A stretch of 64,000 nucleotides of DNA from Alphaproteobacteria bacterium (GCA_015654635.1 JAATGP010000019.1:35232-99231); one strand, 5' to 3'. Shown: positions 29,308-38,835, counted from the stretch's first letter. Notes: generated from the letters alone by a model not told the origin. Translations and numbers: made by a program.

Positions 29308-30542
29308 CGCCTGCTTTCCTTTGCGGCCAAAAAAACCATCGCCGCTTTGGGCGGTTTCTTGCCATTGCCGCTTGTCTGGCGATAGGGGCCTGTACCCCGA
29401 CCTCTTTGCCAGGCGAGGCACCGGCAGCAGCCGAACCGCCGCCAGCGCCGCATCAGGTCACCGCCGAAGCACCCCAATTCACCCGCCTGCCCAATACCCA
29501 GGATGCCGCCGTACCGGTGCGTATTGGCGTCATTCTGCCCTTCGAAAACCCCAGCGCCAACGTGCGGGGTTTGGCCAAGTCCTTGATGCACGCCGCGGAA
29601 ATGGCACTTTACGATTCCGGCAACCGCAACATCATCCTGATGACCGCCGAAGACAATGGCGCCCCGGCCGATGCCGCCGCCGCCGCCCAGAAGCTCCTCA
29701 ATGAGGGCGCTGAGGTGATTGTCGGGCCGCTCTTTGCCGCTTCGGTGAGTGCTGTCGCACCCGTGGCGCGCGATCACGGCGTACCGGTGCTGGCGTTTTC
29801 GACCGACCGTACTGTGGCCGGCAATGGCGTTTACCTCCTCAGCTTTCAGCCCGAGAGCGAAGTGCGCCGGATCGTGACCTATGCCGCGTCTCAGGGGCGC
29901 AAAAAGATCGGCGCCTTCATCCCCGCAACGGCCTATGGCGATGTGGTGGAGCAGGAGCTGCGCAGGGTGGCCGAGGAAAATCATTTTCCGCTTTGCGCCG
30001 TGGCCCGCTTTAGCCCCAGTGCCGGAGCCCTGACCGACCCCGCGGCAACCCTCGCCAAAGCCGATTGCGATGCCGTGCTGGTGCCGCAAGGCGGCTCGCT
30101 CTTGCGCGGCATTGCCCAGACCTTTGCTTATTCCGCCATCGATACCGCCAAGGTGAAGCTGCTCGGCACCGGGCTTTGGAACGAACCTTCGAGCCAGAAG
30201 GAAGGGCTTCTGACCGACGCCTGGTTTGCGGCCCCCCAGCCTTCCACCGATGATGCCTTCAATGTGAAGTACCACCACACCTTTGGCAGCGAACCGCCGC
30301 AACTGGCATCGCTGGCTTACGATGCGGTGTCATTGGTGGCCCTGCTCGCCAATGGCACGCCCTATCACCGCTTCACGCCGCGGGCGATCACCGATCCCAA
30401 CGGCTTTGCCGGTGTCAGTGGCGTCTTCCGCTTCCATCCCGATGGTACGATTGAACGCGGTCTTGCGGTTTTGGCGGTCGAGCCTGGCGGCTTCACTGTG
30501 GTCAGCCCCGCCCCCGCGACCTTCCAGCAGGTGCATTCCTAA
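29295..30542 (+). CDS. LpoA/LppC-like penicillin-binding-protein activator lipoprotein
   Basis: Periplasmic lipoprotein of 415 residues. The N-terminus has a basic region, hydrophobic core and lipobox LAIGAC with acylated C33. The remainder is a type I periplasmic-binding fold (VRIGVILPFENPSANVRGLA, AEVIVGPLFAASVSAVAP, GVPVLAFSTDR) like the C-terminal domain of LpoA, which activates PBP1A in gammaproteobacteria. The alphaproteobacterial version lacks the LpoA TPR part. GAGGAG at 29282-29287 fits the ATG at 29295. It is divergent from rsmI, the usual order, and its stop overlaps the convergent hemW stop by four bases. Confidence 0.88.
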   Translation: MSLSSPAFLCGQKNHRRFGRFLAIAACLAIGACTPTSLPGEAPAAAEPPPAPHQVTAEAPQFTRLPNTQDAAVPVRIGVILPFENPSANVRGLAKSLMHAAEMALYDSGNRNIILMTAEDNGAPADAAAAAQKLLNEGAEVIVGPLFAASVSAVAPVARDHGVPVLAFSTDRTVAGNGVYLLSFQPESEVRRIVTYAASQGRKKIGAFIPATAYGDVVEQELRRVAEENHFPLCAVARFSPSAGALTDPAATLAKADCDAVLVPQGGSLLRGIAQTFAYSAIDTAKVKLLGTGLWNEPSSQKEGLLTDAWFAAPQPSTDDAFNVKYHHTFGSEPPQLASLAYDAVSLVALLANGTPYHRFTPRAITDPNGFAGVSGVFRFHPDGTIERGLAVLAVEPGGFTVVSPAPATFQQVHS

Positions 30543-31708
30543 ACCGCCAGCGCGGCAATCACAGCGTTGAGCACCAGCATGCCGCGCGGGGTAGCACGCA
30601 GGGTATCGCCGTCCCGGGTGACAAGACCGTGCTGTTGCAACGCGGCAATGCGCTCCGTTGACGGTGCCATGCCCCAGCGGGCGCGATAGGCGGCAAGATC
30701 GATTCCTTCGATCAGGCGCAGATTCATCAAGAGATGCTCACGCGCCGCATCGGCAGGGAGCAGTTCATTCCATTCGGTGAAGCCATGGCCTCTGGCGGAG
30801 ACCTGGCGCAGCCAGCGCTCGGGCAGCCGTTCGGTGACGGTGGCAACAGGTTTGCCGTTGAGATGCAGGCGGCCATGGGCACCGGGGCCGACACCGGCAT
30901 ATTCGCCATAGCGCCAGTAAATCAGATTGTGCCGCGCTTCGGCGCCGTGGCGGGCGTGATTGGAGACTTCATAGGCTGGAACACCAGCAGCAGCCGTCAT
31001 CTCCTGGGTGAGATCAAACAATGCTGCGGCATGATCCTCATCGGGAATGACCAGCCTGCCTTTATGCTGCAGCAGGGCAAATGGCGTCTGCGGCTCTATG
31101 GTGAGCTGGTAGAGCGACAAATGCTCGGTGCCGAAGGACAGTGCCTCCGCCAATTCGGTTTGCCACGCCGCCAAGCTCTGGCCGGGCCGGGCATAAATCA
31201 AATCCAGCGAGACGCGCTCAAAGGTTTTTTGCGCCAGCGCCAGTGCCGCTTTGGCTTCGGCCAGATTGTGCAAGCGGCCGAGGAATTTCAGATCGGCATC
31301 ATTGAGGGCCTGAACCCCGAGCGAAACCCGCGTCACACCAGCGGCCCGGTAGTCGGCAAAACGGGCCGCATCGGCGCTGGCCGGATTGGCTTCCAGCGTG
31401 ATCTCGACATCGTTGGTCCAGGACCACAAACGTTTGGCTTCGTCCAAAATCCGCCCAACGCTTTTGCCCTGCATCAAGGACGGCGTGCCGCCACCGAAGA
31501 ACACGGTCTGCAAAATCGGATGTGCTTCGCCTTGTGCGGCGGCGGCATAAGCCATCTCGCGCAGGATAGCCTCGACCCAAGCATCTTCCTCTACCGCCAC
31601 GCGGACATGGGAATTGAAATCGCAATAAGGGCATTTGGCCGCGCAAAACGGCCAATGGACGTAAAGGCCGAAGCTTGGTGCGTGCTTCGAGGCTCGCCGC
31701 TCGATCAT
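30539..31708 (-). CDS. hemW: Radical SAM heme chaperone HemW
   Basis: Radical-SAM family protein that binds heme and delivers it to client enzymes; formerly annotated as oxygen-independent coproporphyrinogen oxidase. The 389 residues begin with the cluster motif C22-C26-C29 in YVHWPFCAAKCPYCDFNSH, the HemW spacing lacking the extra cysteine of HemN. TVFFGGGTPSLM and SLGVQALNDADLKFLGRLH follow. ATG at 31708 is chosen; residues 2-9 (IERRASKH) are encoded by a palindromic repeat copy, so the N-terminus appears repeat-derived. Confidence 0.93.
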   Translation of the reverse strand: MIERRASKHAPSFGLYVHWPFCAAKCPYCDFNSHVRVAVEEDAWVEAILREMAYAAAAQGEAHPILQTVFFGGGTPSLMQGKSVGRILDEAKRLWSWTNDVEITLEANPASADAARFADYRAAGVTRVSLGVQALNDADLKFLGRLHNLAEAKAALALAQKTFERVSLDLIYARPGQSLAAWQTELAEALSFGTEHLSLYQLTIEPQTPFALLQHKGRLVIPDEDHAAALFDLTQEMTAAAGVPAYEVSNHARHGAEARHNLIYWRYGEYAGVGPGAHGRLHLNGKPVATVTERLPERWLRQVSARGHGFTEWNELLPADAAREHLLMNLRLIEGIDLAAYRARWGMAPSTERIAALQQHGLVTRDGDTLRATPRGMLVLNAVIAALAV

Positions 31709-31756
31709 CGGAATTAACCTCGAACATCGGTGATCGGCGAGCTCAGCATGACGGGA
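31682..31756. repeat. REP-like repeat, single-sided copy
   Basis: GTGCTTCGAGGCTCGCCGC at 31682 followed by TCGATCA matches the copy at 26826 with few changes, and CTCAGCATGACGGGA at 31742-31756 matches its inner arm. The distance between the two blocks is similar in both copies (60 and 64 bases). The left block encodes the first residues of hemW, so the repeat overlaps its start codon; the mirror half found at 26922-27001 is missing here. Confidence 0.72.
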
Positions 31757-31762
31757 CAGGTC

Positions 31763-32362
31763 TCAAAGAAGAACAGCTTTCGAAAACTTCTCGAACGCCT
31801 TGGCCCTGTGGCTGATGGCGTGTTTGGCCTCAGGATCGATCTCGCCGAAGGTCTCTTTCATGCCGGTGGCGACGAAAATCGGATCGTAGCCGAAGCCACG
31901 CGCCCCGCGCGGGGGAAATTCGAGATGGCCGCGGACTTCGCCCTCAAAGACCTCGGTGATCCCCGCAGGGTCCGAAAGGGCCAGGGTGCAGACGAATTTG
32001 GCCGCGTAATCGTGTTTGTTCAGCTCGACCAGAAGCCGCTGCACTTTTTTCATGGCGAGGCCGAAATCGCGTGCCTCACCCCCCCAGCGCGCCGAATAAA
32101 TGCCGGGCGCGCCACCGAGGGCGGGCACCACCAAGCCGGAATCATCGGCCAGGGCATAGCTATGGCTGGTCAGTGCCGCAACGCGGGCTTTCAGAATGGC
32201 ATTCTCGGCAAAACTCTCGCCGGTTTCTTCCGGCTCGGCGAGGCCAAGTTCGGCGGCGCCTTTGACGGCAATGCCAAAGGGCGATAGCAGCGCGAAAATC
32301 TCCCGCACCTTGCCCGCGTTGTGGCTGGCGACGACGAGGGTGGAACCGTGCGGCAGTTTCAT
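31763..32362 (-). CDS. rdgB: Non-canonical purine NTP pyrophosphatase (dITP/XTP)
   Basis: House-cleaning pyrophosphatase that hydrolyses dITP, XTP and related bases. It has 199 residues from ATG 32362 ([18 protein letters not shown]). Family motifs are [48 protein letters not shown] and [19 protein letters not shown]. The frame is open upstream to 32497, but that part overlaps rph. The gap to rph is 13 bases; rph-rdgB-hemW is the standard order. Confidence 0.95.
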   Translation of the reverse strand: MKLPHGSTLVVASHNAGKVREIFALLSPFGIAVKGAAELGLAEPEETGESFAENAILKARVAALTSHSYALADDSGLVVPALGGAPGIYSARWGGEARDFGLAMKKVQRLLVELNKHDYAAKFVCTLALSDPAGITEVFEGEVRGHLEFPPRGARGFGYDPIFVATGMKETFGEIDPEAKHAISHRAKAFEKFSKAVLL

Positions 32363-32375
32363 GGCCTGAACTTCC

Positions 32376-33083
32376 TTATGCCAGTGCTTCTTTTTGCAGG
32401 CGCACGAGTTCCATGATGCCCTTGCGCGCCAGCGACAGCAATTTGGTGAACTCCTCGTCGCTGAAGGGGGCGCCCTCTGCGGTGCCTTGAATTTCAACCA
32501 GGCCGCCAGCGCCCGTCATGACGAAATTGGCGTCGGTGCCGGCGGTGGAATCCTCGGCATAATCAAGGTCGAGCACGGGCTGGCCGCCGACGATGCCGCA
32601 AGACACCGCCGCGACATGATCCTTCAGCACGGGTTTGGTCACCATGCCGGTTTTCTGCATGAAGCGGACGCATTGGGCCAGCGCCACATACCCGCCGGTG
32701 ATCGAGGCGGTGCGGGTGCCGCCATCGGCCTGCAGCACATCGCAATCGATGACGATCTGGCGTTCACCAAGAGCGGCAAAATCGACCACGGCGCGCAAGG
32801 AGCGGCCAATCAGGCGCTGAATTTCCTGGGTGCGACCGGATTGTTTGCCTTGAGCGGCCTCGCGGCGCATACGCTCATGGGTGGCTCGCGGTAACATGCC
32901 GTATTCGGCGGTCACCCAGCCTTTGCCCGAACCACGCAGGAAAGAGGGGGTGCTCTCTTCCAGACTGGCGGTCACCAAGACATGGGTGTCGCCGCATTTG
33001 ACAAGGCAGGAACCCTCAGCATGCTTGGCAAAGCCCGGAACCAGGCTGATGGTACGGAGGTGGTCGGGAGCCCGGCTGCGCAT
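32376..33083 (-). CDS. rph: Ribonuclease PH
   Basis: Phosphorolytic 3'-5' exoribonuclease that trims tRNA 3' ends. The 235-residue protein has [81 protein letters not shown] and [18 protein letters not shown] with the catalytic aspartates. It starts [14 protein letters not shown], shortened by a residue or two against the usual MRPSGR opening. It is divergent from hrcA, which together with grpE and rdgB is a conserved neighbourhood. Confidence 0.96.
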   Translation of the reverse strand: MRSRAPDHLRTISLVPGFAKHAEGSCLVKCGDTHVLVTASLEESTPSFLRGSGKGWVTAEYGMLPRATHERMRREAAQGKQSGRTQEIQRLIGRSLRAVVDFAALGERQIVIDCDVLQADGGTRTASITGGYVALAQCVRFMQKTGMVTKPVLKDHVAAVSCGIVGGQPVLDLDYAEDSTAGTDANFVMTGAGGLVEIQGTAEGAPFSDEEFTKLLSLARKGIMELVRLQKEALA

Positions 33084-33206
33084 GGCTGTATCTCTTGAAG
33101 TTTGAATTGCGGGTCGTTACCTAGCGAGTTGGCCGAGGGAAGTCCAAAGAGACCTTTCGGCACGGCAAACTTCAGGGCTTTTCCTAAAATCTTCAGGGAC
33201 TTAACC

Positions 33207-33224
33207 ATGAGTTCGCCATTATGA
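33207..33224 (+). CDS. Possible five-codon leader peptide (MSSPL) coupled to hrcA
   Basis: ATG AGT TCG CCA TTA TGA at 33207-33224 overlaps the hrcA ATG (33221) by four bases. The only good Shine-Dalgarno sequence, AGGGA at 33195-33199, is seven bases before this short frame and 21 before hrcA. The leader nearly repeats the first codons of hrcA (MSSPM), so it may have arisen by tandem duplication. Ribosomes finishing the leader could re-initiate on hrcA. Confidence 0.4.
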   Translation: MSSPL

Positions 33225-34282
33225 GTTCACCAATGGGCAACCCCTTTCTGCTCGCCGACCGTCAGCGCGAGATCTTCCGCCATCTGGTGGAGGCGTTTCT
33301 CACCTCGGGCGAACCGGTGGGCTCGCGCACGCTGTCGCAGATCCTGCCCATGGCGCTGTCGCCGGCGTCGATCCGCAATGTGCTGGCCGATTTGGAGATC
33401 ATGGGCCTGCTCTATGCCCCTCATACCAGCGCCGGACGGGTGCCGACCGAGCGGGGCTTGCGCCTTTTTGTCGACGGTTTGCTGCAAGTGGGCGATTTGG
33501 CCCAACCGGAACTTTCGGACATCGAAGCCAAGCTTTCCGGCAGCGGCCATGGTGTCGAGGAACTTCTGACCCAGGCCACCAGCATGCTGTCGGGATTGTC
33601 GCGCTGCGCCGGGCTGGTGGTCGCCGCCAAGCAGGACAGCCCGCTGAAACACGTCGAATTCGTCAATCTGTCGCCCGGCAAAGCCCTGGTGATCATGGTG
33701 ACCGAAGACGGCCAAGTAGAAAACCGCCTGATCCCCATCCCAGCGGGCCTGCCGGTCTCGGCCCTGGCGGAGGCGTCCAATTATCTCAATGCCCGCCTTT
33801 CCGGCCGCACTTTGGATGATGCCAAAGCCGGAATTCTCACCGAACTCGAAGGCGAACGGGTGGAACTCGACACGCTGACCGCCAAGATCGTGGCGGAGGG
33901 CCTGGCGACCCTGGCCGGGCCTGCGGGCGGCGACGACGAAAAGGTGCTCATCGTGCGCGGCGCCTCGCATCTGCTCGAGACTTTCGAAGCGCAAAGCGAT
34001 CTGGAACGCATTCGCAATCTGTTCGACGATATCGAGCGCAAAAACGAATTGATTCAGCTCCTGGAACTGGCGCGCCAAGGCGATGGCGTGCGCATTTTCA
34101 TCGGCTCGGAAAACCGCTTGTTCAGCCTGTCGGGCTCCTCCATTGTCGCGGCCCCTTACGTCAATGCCAAAGGCAAGGTCGTGGGCGTGATTGGAGTCCT
34201 GGGACCGACCAGGCTCAATTATGCGCGGATCATCCCCATGGTCGATCATACGGCCAAGGTGATCGGCCGCTTGCTTGGATAG
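33221..34282 (+). CDS. hrcA: Heat-inducible transcription repressor HrcA
   Basis: Repressor that binds CIRCE operators of groESL and sometimes dnaK; GroEL activates it. The 353 residues contain the N-terminal winged helix (LADRQREIFRHLVEAFLTSG, PASIRNVLADLEIMGLLYAP, HTSAGRVPTERGLRLFVDGL), a GAF-like middle and the C-terminal IFIGSENRLFSLSGSSIVAAPY and GVIGVLGPTRLNYARIIPMV. No CIRCE element is visible in the 137-base divergent region. grpE follows by 11 bases. Translation may be coupled to a tiny upstream frame. Confidence 0.95.
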   Translation: MSSPMGNPFLLADRQREIFRHLVEAFLTSGEPVGSRTLSQILPMALSPASIRNVLADLEIMGLLYAPHTSAGRVPTERGLRLFVDGLLQVGDLAQPELSDIEAKLSGSGHGVEELLTQATSMLSGLSRCAGLVVAAKQDSPLKHVEFVNLSPGKALVIMVTEDGQVENRLIPIPAGLPVSALAEASNYLNARLSGRTLDDAKAGILTELEGERVELDTLTAKIVAEGLATLAGPAGGDDEKVLIVRGASHLLETFEAQSDLERIRNLFDDIERKNELIQLLELARQGDGVRIFIGSENRLFSLSGSSIVAAPYVNAKGKVVGVIGVLGPTRLNYARIIPMVDHTAKVIGRLLG

Positions 34283-34293
34283 GAAGAAGTCAA

Positions 34294-34869
34294 ATGTCTG
34301 AAGAAAACACCCAAGAACCCGAGGCCCAGGTTTTGCCGGAAGAACTCGCCGGCCTCGACCAATTGCACGCCATCATCGCGGCACTGAATACCGAGAATGC
34401 GGAACTCAAGGATCAACGCTTGCGGGCGCTGGCTGAACTCGAAAACACCCGCCGCCGGGGCGAGCGCGAGAAGGCCGATGCCAGTCTCTATGCCGTCACC
34501 CGCTTTGCCCGCGATATGCTGGGGGTGGCCGACAATTTCAGCCGTGCCTTGGCCGCTTGCCCGCCAGAGAGCCTTGAAATCGCCGATCCGCAAATCAAAG
34601 CGGTGATCGAAGGCGTCGAAGTCACCGAGCGCCAGCTCCTCGCCACCCTGGAAAACCATGGCGTGAAGCTGATCGACACCTCAGACGGCAAATTTGATCC
34701 CAACCTGCATCAGGCGGTGGCCGAAGTGCCGGGCGAAGGCAAACCAGCGGGTTCCATCGTGCATGTGGTGCAGACCGGCTATAAAATCGGCGAACGCCTG
34801 CTGCGCCCGGCCATGGTGACCGTGGCCCGCAAAGACGACAGTGCCCCCAAGACTGACCTGCAGAGCTAG
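34294..34869 (+). CDS. grpE: Nucleotide exchange factor GrpE
   Basis: DnaK cochaperone of 191 residues. A glutamate-rich N-terminus leads into the long dimerising coiled coil ([40 protein letters not shown]) and the C-terminal beta domain ([39 protein letters not shown]). AGGAAG precedes the ATG. It sits directly after hrcA, so the two are cotranscribed. Confidence 0.96.
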   Translation: MSEENTQEPEAQVLPEELAGLDQLHAIIAALNTENAELKDQRLRALAELENTRRRGEREKADASLYAVTRFARDMLGVADNFSRALAACPPESLEIADPQIKAVIEGVEVTERQLLATLENHGVKLIDTSDGKFDPNLHQAVAEVPGEGKPAGSIVHVVQTGYKIGERLLRPAMVTVARKDDSAPKTDLQS

Positions 34870-34877
34870 GCCAAACG

Positions 34878-35684
34878 ATGAGTGACATTCGCATCGTGGT
34901 GGCAGGGGCGGCAGGGCGGATGGGGCGCACGCTTGTGCGGCTCATCAGCGAAACCCCCGGCTGCATCGTCAGCGGTGCCTTGGAGGCCAAAGGCCATCCT
35001 GATCTCGGCCAAGATGCGGGTGTGCTGGCGGGTCTTGGCGCGATCGGTGTCGTGCTGTCGGACGATCCCTTGCCGCTGATTGCGGCGGCGCAAGCGGTGG
35101 TGGATTTCACCATCCCCAAAGTGTCGGTGGAACTGGCGGCGCTCGCGGCCCAAGCACGCATTGTCGATGTCATCGGCGCGACCGGATTTTCCGACGACGA
35201 CAATGCCAAGATCAACGCCGCGGCGCGCCATGCCGTGATCATCAAATCGGGCAATTTCAGCAAAGGCGTCACCATGCTGGCGGCGCTGGTTGCGCAAGCC
35301 GCCAAAGCCTTGCCCGATTTCGACATCGAGATCGTCGAGATGCATCACGCCAAGAAAGTCGATGCGCCATCCGGCACCGCGCTCCTTTTGGGTGAGGCGG
35401 CAGCAAAAGGCCGCGAAATCCCACTCAGCGATCACGCCGTCAAATCCCGCGAAGGCCATACCGGTGCGCGGATTCCCGGTACCATCGGCTTTGCGGCGCT
35501 GCGCGGCGGCACGGTGGTTGGCGACCATCAGGTGATTTTGGCCGGCGCCGGCGAGCGCATTGTGCTCAGCCATCTCGCTGAAGATCGTGCCATCTTCGCC
35601 CATGGTGCGGTGTCGGCCGCCTTATGGGGGCAGGGCAAAAAGGAAGGCCTTTACAGCATGGCGGATGTGTTGGGCGTTTCCTGA
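34878..35684 (+). CDS. dapB: 4-hydroxy-tetrahydrodipicolinate reductase
   Basis: NAD(P)H-dependent reductase of the lysine/diaminopimelate pathway. The 268 residues show the nucleotide fold [20 protein letters not shown], the pair [14 protein letters not shown], and the catalytic loop [20 protein letters not shown] with its His-His and Lys. [20 protein letters not shown] follows. It starts eight bases after grpE. The 3' end overlaps the convergent Ada-like gene by 34 bases. Confidence 0.96.
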   Translation: MSDIRIVVAGAAGRMGRTLVRLISETPGCIVSGALEAKGHPDLGQDAGVLAGLGAIGVVLSDDPLPLIAAAQAVVDFTIPKVSVELAALAAQARIVDVIGATGFSDDDNAKINAAARHAVIIKSGNFSKGVTMLAALVAQAAKALPDFDIEIVEMHHAKKVDAPSGTALLLGEAAAKGREIPLSDHAVKSREGHTGARIPGTIGFAALRGGTVVGDHQVILAGAGERIVLSHLAEDRAIFAHGAVSAALWGQGKKEGLYSMADVLGVS

Positions 35685-36529
35685 ATAGCGTCACGTCTGG
35701 CGGCTTCCACTGCCAGCATCGCGCGCTTTCTTTCAATACCCCAATGATAGCCGGTGAGCGCTCCACTGGCCCCTAACGCCCGGTGACAGGGGATCAGCCA
35801 GGAAATCGGATTGCGCCCCACCGCAGCGCCCACGGCGCGGCAGGCTTTGGGCGAATGCAGGGTTTGGGCGATGGCGCCATAGGTGGTGAAACCGCCGCTG
35901 GGAATGGCCAGCAACGCCTCCCACACTTTGACCTGAAACGGCGTGCCGATCAGATGCAGCGGTAGAATATCGCTCCTGACTGGGGCGAAGATTTTGGCAA
36001 TGGCCTCTTCAGCCATAGTGTTGTTGCGGTGATAGCTCGCCTGCGGCCAACGCGCTTGCATGTCCGTCCGCATCGCCTCTTCCTCCTCCGCCGCACCGAA
36101 GCCAAGCCCGCACAGGCCTTTGCCGGTGGCCAGCACAATGGCAAGGCCAAAGGGACAAAAGGCAAAGCCGTATTCGATGGTGAGGCCGCGCCCGCCCTTG
36201 GCATAATCGCCCGGCGTCATGGCTTCCAGCTTGATACAAAGGTCATGCAAGCGCGAAGGGCCTGACAATCCCGCCTCCAGCGCAGCACTGAGAACGCTCG
36301 CCCCTTGCGCCAGTTCTTTCTTGGCATGGGTAAGCGTGAGATGGCCGATAAAGGCTTTGGGGCTGACCCCGACATGGCGAGTGAAGACACGCTGAAAATG
36401 AAACGGTGACAGGCCCACGGCGTGGGCGGCCTCCTCCAGCCGCGGCTGTTGCAGATAGCGAGCCGTGAGGAAGCTGATGGCCTCGGCCATGCGCTGCCAA
36501 TCGGCAGAATTTTCATTGGGTATCGTCAT
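35651..36529 (-). CDS. Ada-like methylated-DNA-cysteine methyltransferase with AraC domain
   Basis: Suicide DNA-repair enzyme fused to a regulator. From ATG 36529 the 292 residues have an AraC-type HTH (about 12-108; [20 protein letters not shown]) and a C-terminal O6-methylguanine methyltransferase with acceptor C248 in [20 protein letters not shown] plus [19 protein letters not shown]. The N-terminal AdaA phosphotriester domain with its zinc cysteines is missing, so it probably cannot sense methylphosphotriesters as E. coli Ada does. It starts divergently from nth, a natural DNA-repair pairing. Confidence 0.9.
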   Translation of the reverse strand: MTIPNENSADWQRMAEAISFLTARYLQQPRLEEAAHAVGLSPFHFQRVFTRHVGVSPKAFIGHLTLTHAKKELAQGASVLSAALEAGLSGPSRLHDLCIKLEAMTPGDYAKGGRGLTIEYGFAFCPFGLAIVLATGKGLCGLGFGAAEEEEAMRTDMQARWPQASYHRNNTMAEEAIAKIFAPVRSDILPLHLIGTPFQVKVWEALLAIPSGGFTTYGAIAQTLHSPKACRAVGAAVGRNPISWLIPCHRALGASGALTGYHWGIERKRAMLAVEAARRDAIQETPNTSAML

Positions 36530-36656
36530 GGTGGCTAGCATGGCGCAGCCGGATGGCGGTTGCGACCCGAATCTTGCGCCAGAATTTGCAAGCAGGGACT
36601 GGTTTTTGGGGGCGGGGTTGGCGTTAACTCCCGCCCGCATCTTGATCCGGACCATC

Positions 36657-37361
36657 ATGGCGTTTTCCAAAGAAGAGGTGGATGGCTTTTTCGCCGCTCT
36701 GAAAAAGCTTGATCCCGAGCCCAAGACCGAACTCAACCATACGAGCCCCTATACGCTGCTGGTGGCGGTGGTGCTGTCGGCGCAAGCCACCGACAAAGGC
36801 GTCAACAAAGCCACCGAGGCCCTTTTCAAGATCGCCGACACACCAGCGAAGATGGTCAAGCTTGGCGAAGCCGCTCTATCCGAGCACATCAAGACCATCG
36901 GGCTTTACAAAGGCAAAGCCAAGAACGTCATCGCGCTGTCGAAGCTTCTCATGGAAAAACACGCGGGCAAGGTGCCGCAAAATCGCGAGGCTTTGGAAGA
37001 GCTGCCCGGCGTCGGCCGCAAGAGCGCCAATGTCGTGCTCAATGTCAGCTTCGGGGAAAAGACCATTGCCGTCGACACCCATATTTTCCGCGTCGCCAAT
37101 CGTACGGGTCTAGCACCGGGCAAGGATGTGCGGGCGGTAGAAGATGGGCTGATGAAAGTCGTGCCCGACAAATATTTGCTCAACGCTCATCATTGGCTGA
37201 TTTTGCATGGGCGCTATACCTGCACCGCGCGGGCACCCAAATGCCCGGTTTGTGTGGTCGAGAAATTCTGCCGCTTTCCCGACAAGACCAAACTGGCGCC
37301 AGCCAAACCCGTTAAGAACTCGGGGAGGTTGATTTCGCGCGCAAAGCCGCAAGGCAGTTAG
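36657..37361 (+). CDS. nth: Endonuclease III
   Basis: Bifunctional glycosylase/AP lyase for oxidised pyrimidines. From ATG 36657 it has 234 residues: the helix-hairpin-helix LPGVGRKSANVV (116-127, catalytic K122), the active-site aspartate D140 in AVDTHIFRVANR, and the 4Fe-4S ligands C189, C196, C199 and C205. Normal length. The frame is open upstream but unsupported. The 3' end overlaps the convergent lipoprotein gene by 50 bases. Confidence 0.95.
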   Translation: MAFSKEEVDGFFAALKKLDPEPKTELNHTSPYTLLVAVVLSAQATDKGVNKATEALFKIADTPAKMVKLGEAALSEHIKTIGLYKGKAKNVIALSKLLMEKHAGKVPQNREALEELPGVGRKSANVVLNVSFGEKTIAVDTHIFRVANRTGLAPGKDVRAVEDGLMKVVPDKYLLNAHHWLILHGRYTCTARAPKCPVCVVEKFCRFPDKTKLAPAKPVKNSGRLISRAKPQGS

Positions 37362-37680
37362 GGTCGGCCGCCTCCGCCGCGCTATGCGGCACGGTCTCGA
37401 CATGGCGCACGCCCATCTCGCGGCCGACGGGATAGAGGAAGAAAAAGGTCCGGCAGCGGGCATTGTCGTAGCGCCACAATTCGGAACCGTTTTCGCGGCG
37501 CGAGAAGGACGGCGCACCGAAACTGGCGCGCAATTGGGTGCCGGTCATGCCGACGAAGCCGCTGGGTTCGCCTTGCGGCGGCGGCGGCGGCAAGGCCTGC
37601 GACGGCCCCAGCGATGGGCTACCGCAAGCGCCGAGCAGAAGCAGCCCCAAGAGCACAGGCAACGTTGCGGCGCGTGTCAT
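37312..37680 (-). CDS. Small predicted lipoprotein of unknown function
   Basis: From ATG 37680 this is a 122-residue lipoprotein: [20 protein letters not shown] has a typical signal and lipobox LLGAC. A proline stretch follows, then a compact domain with FVGMTGTQLRASFGAPSFSR and ELWRYDNARCRTFFFLYP. This resembles the SmpA/BamE-like pattern of a GM-T-xxV/L-xxxFG-xP turn followed by an aromatic strand, but is not a confident match. Its 3' end overlaps nth on the other strand by 50 bases. Confidence 0.72.
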   Translation of the reverse strand: MTRAATLPVLLGLLLLGACGSPSLGPSQALPPPPPQGEPSGFVGMTGTQLRASFGAPSFSRRENGSELWRYDNARCRTFFFLYPVGREMGVRHVETVPHSAAEAADPNCLAALRAKSTSPSS

Positions 37681-37833
37681 AAGCGTTCGTCCTTTCGCGG
37701 CCTCATACACCATGCAGCCGTGCGGGCAAGAGTGAACAAGGCGCAATATTATAGCGCCTGGAGCGGGGCGGGGGCTTGTCTTGCCCCTATCGGCCCTCTA
37801 AGCGGGTGGAACAGCAGATTATGGATGGGATTT

Positions 37834-38823
37834 ATGGCGCGCAAATATGACGTAATTGGACTTGGCAACGCCATTGTGGATGTTCTGGCGCCCGTCGATG
37901 ACGCCTTCATCCTGACCCATCAGGTGGTCAAGAACGCCATGATGCTGATCGACGAGTTCCGCGCCGAGCAGCTTTACAATGCCTTTGACGAGACCCTCGA
38001 AGCGGCAGGCGGTTCGGTTGCCAATTCGATGGCGGGCCTTGCCTCCTTCGGCGCCCGCAGCAAATTCGTCGGCAAGGTGAAAGCCGACCGCCTCGGGGAC
38101 GCCTTTGCCCAGAGTCTCACGGCTGGCGGCACGGATTTCACCACCGCACCCGCCACCGAGGGGGCTGCAACAGCCTGCTGTCTGATTGCGGTGCCGCCCG
38201 ATGCCCAGCGCGCCATGAATACCTATCTTGGCGCCAGCCGTGCGTTAGGCCCGGACGATGTGTTGGCCGAGGACATTGCGGCCTCCGAAATCCTTTACAT
38301 CGAAGGCTATCTCACCGATTCCGACGTCTCTTGGCAGGCCGCGCTCAAGGCCGCCCGGATCGCCAAACAGACCGGCACCAAGATCGCCGTCACCCTATCG
38401 GATTCCTTTTGCGTCGGGCGCTACCGCCAAGTGTTCCTCGATTTTCTCGACATTGCCGACATCGTTTTTGCCAACGAAGAAGAAGCCAAATCGCTTTTTG
38501 AAGTGGAAGAATTCGACGATGTTTTGCAGCGCTTCCGCGCCTGGGGGGGTATCGCGGCAGTAACACGCTCGGCCAAGGGCTGTGTCGCCATCGGCGGCGG
38601 CGAGGTCCATATCATCGATGCAGCGCCCGTTTCCCAGGTGCTCGACACCACAGGAGCGGGCGATCAATTCGCGGCTGGCTTCCTTTTCGGTCTGGCGCGC
38701 GGCAAATCCTTGGCCGATTGCGGCGGCCTCGGCGTCATCGCCGCGGCCGAAGTGATTTCGCATTTCGGCGCCAGGCCGGAAGTCTCACTGCAGCTCCTCG
38801 CGGAACGCACGGGGCTCGCTTAA
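37834..38823 (+). CDS. PfkB-family carbohydrate/adenosine kinase
   Basis: Ribokinase-fold kinase of 329 residues. The N-terminal KYDVIGLGNAIVDVLAPVDD, AGGSVANSMAGLASFGAR and the C-terminal signature DTTGAGDQFAAGFLFGLARG with catalytic Asp place it in PfkB; the close alphaproteobacterial relatives are annotated as adenosine kinase. The ATG at 37834 is chosen over one at 37825 that adds MGF. Substrate is not fixed by the sequence. The smr gene converges with a 12-base gap. Confidence 0.88.
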   Translation: MARKYDVIGLGNAIVDVLAPVDDAFILTHQVVKNAMMLIDEFRAEQLYNAFDETLEAAGGSVANSMAGLASFGARSKFVGKVKADRLGDAFAQSLTAGGTDFTTAPATEGAATACCLIAVPPDAQRAMNTYLGASRALGPDDVLAEDIAASEILYIEGYLTDSDVSWQAALKAARIAKQTGTKIAVTLSDSFCVGRYRQVFLDFLDIADIVFANEEEAKSLFEVEEFDDVLQRFRAWGGIAAVTRSAKGCVAIGGGEVHIIDAAPVSQVLDTTGAGDQFAAGFLFGLARGKSLADCGGLGVIAAAEVISHFGARPEVSLQLLAERTGLA

Positions 38824-38835
38824 TCGCACTCTGGC

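Noticed and set aside
33084..33220. CIRCE operator between rph and hrcA
   Set aside because: No TTAGCACTC or GAGTGCTAA element is present.
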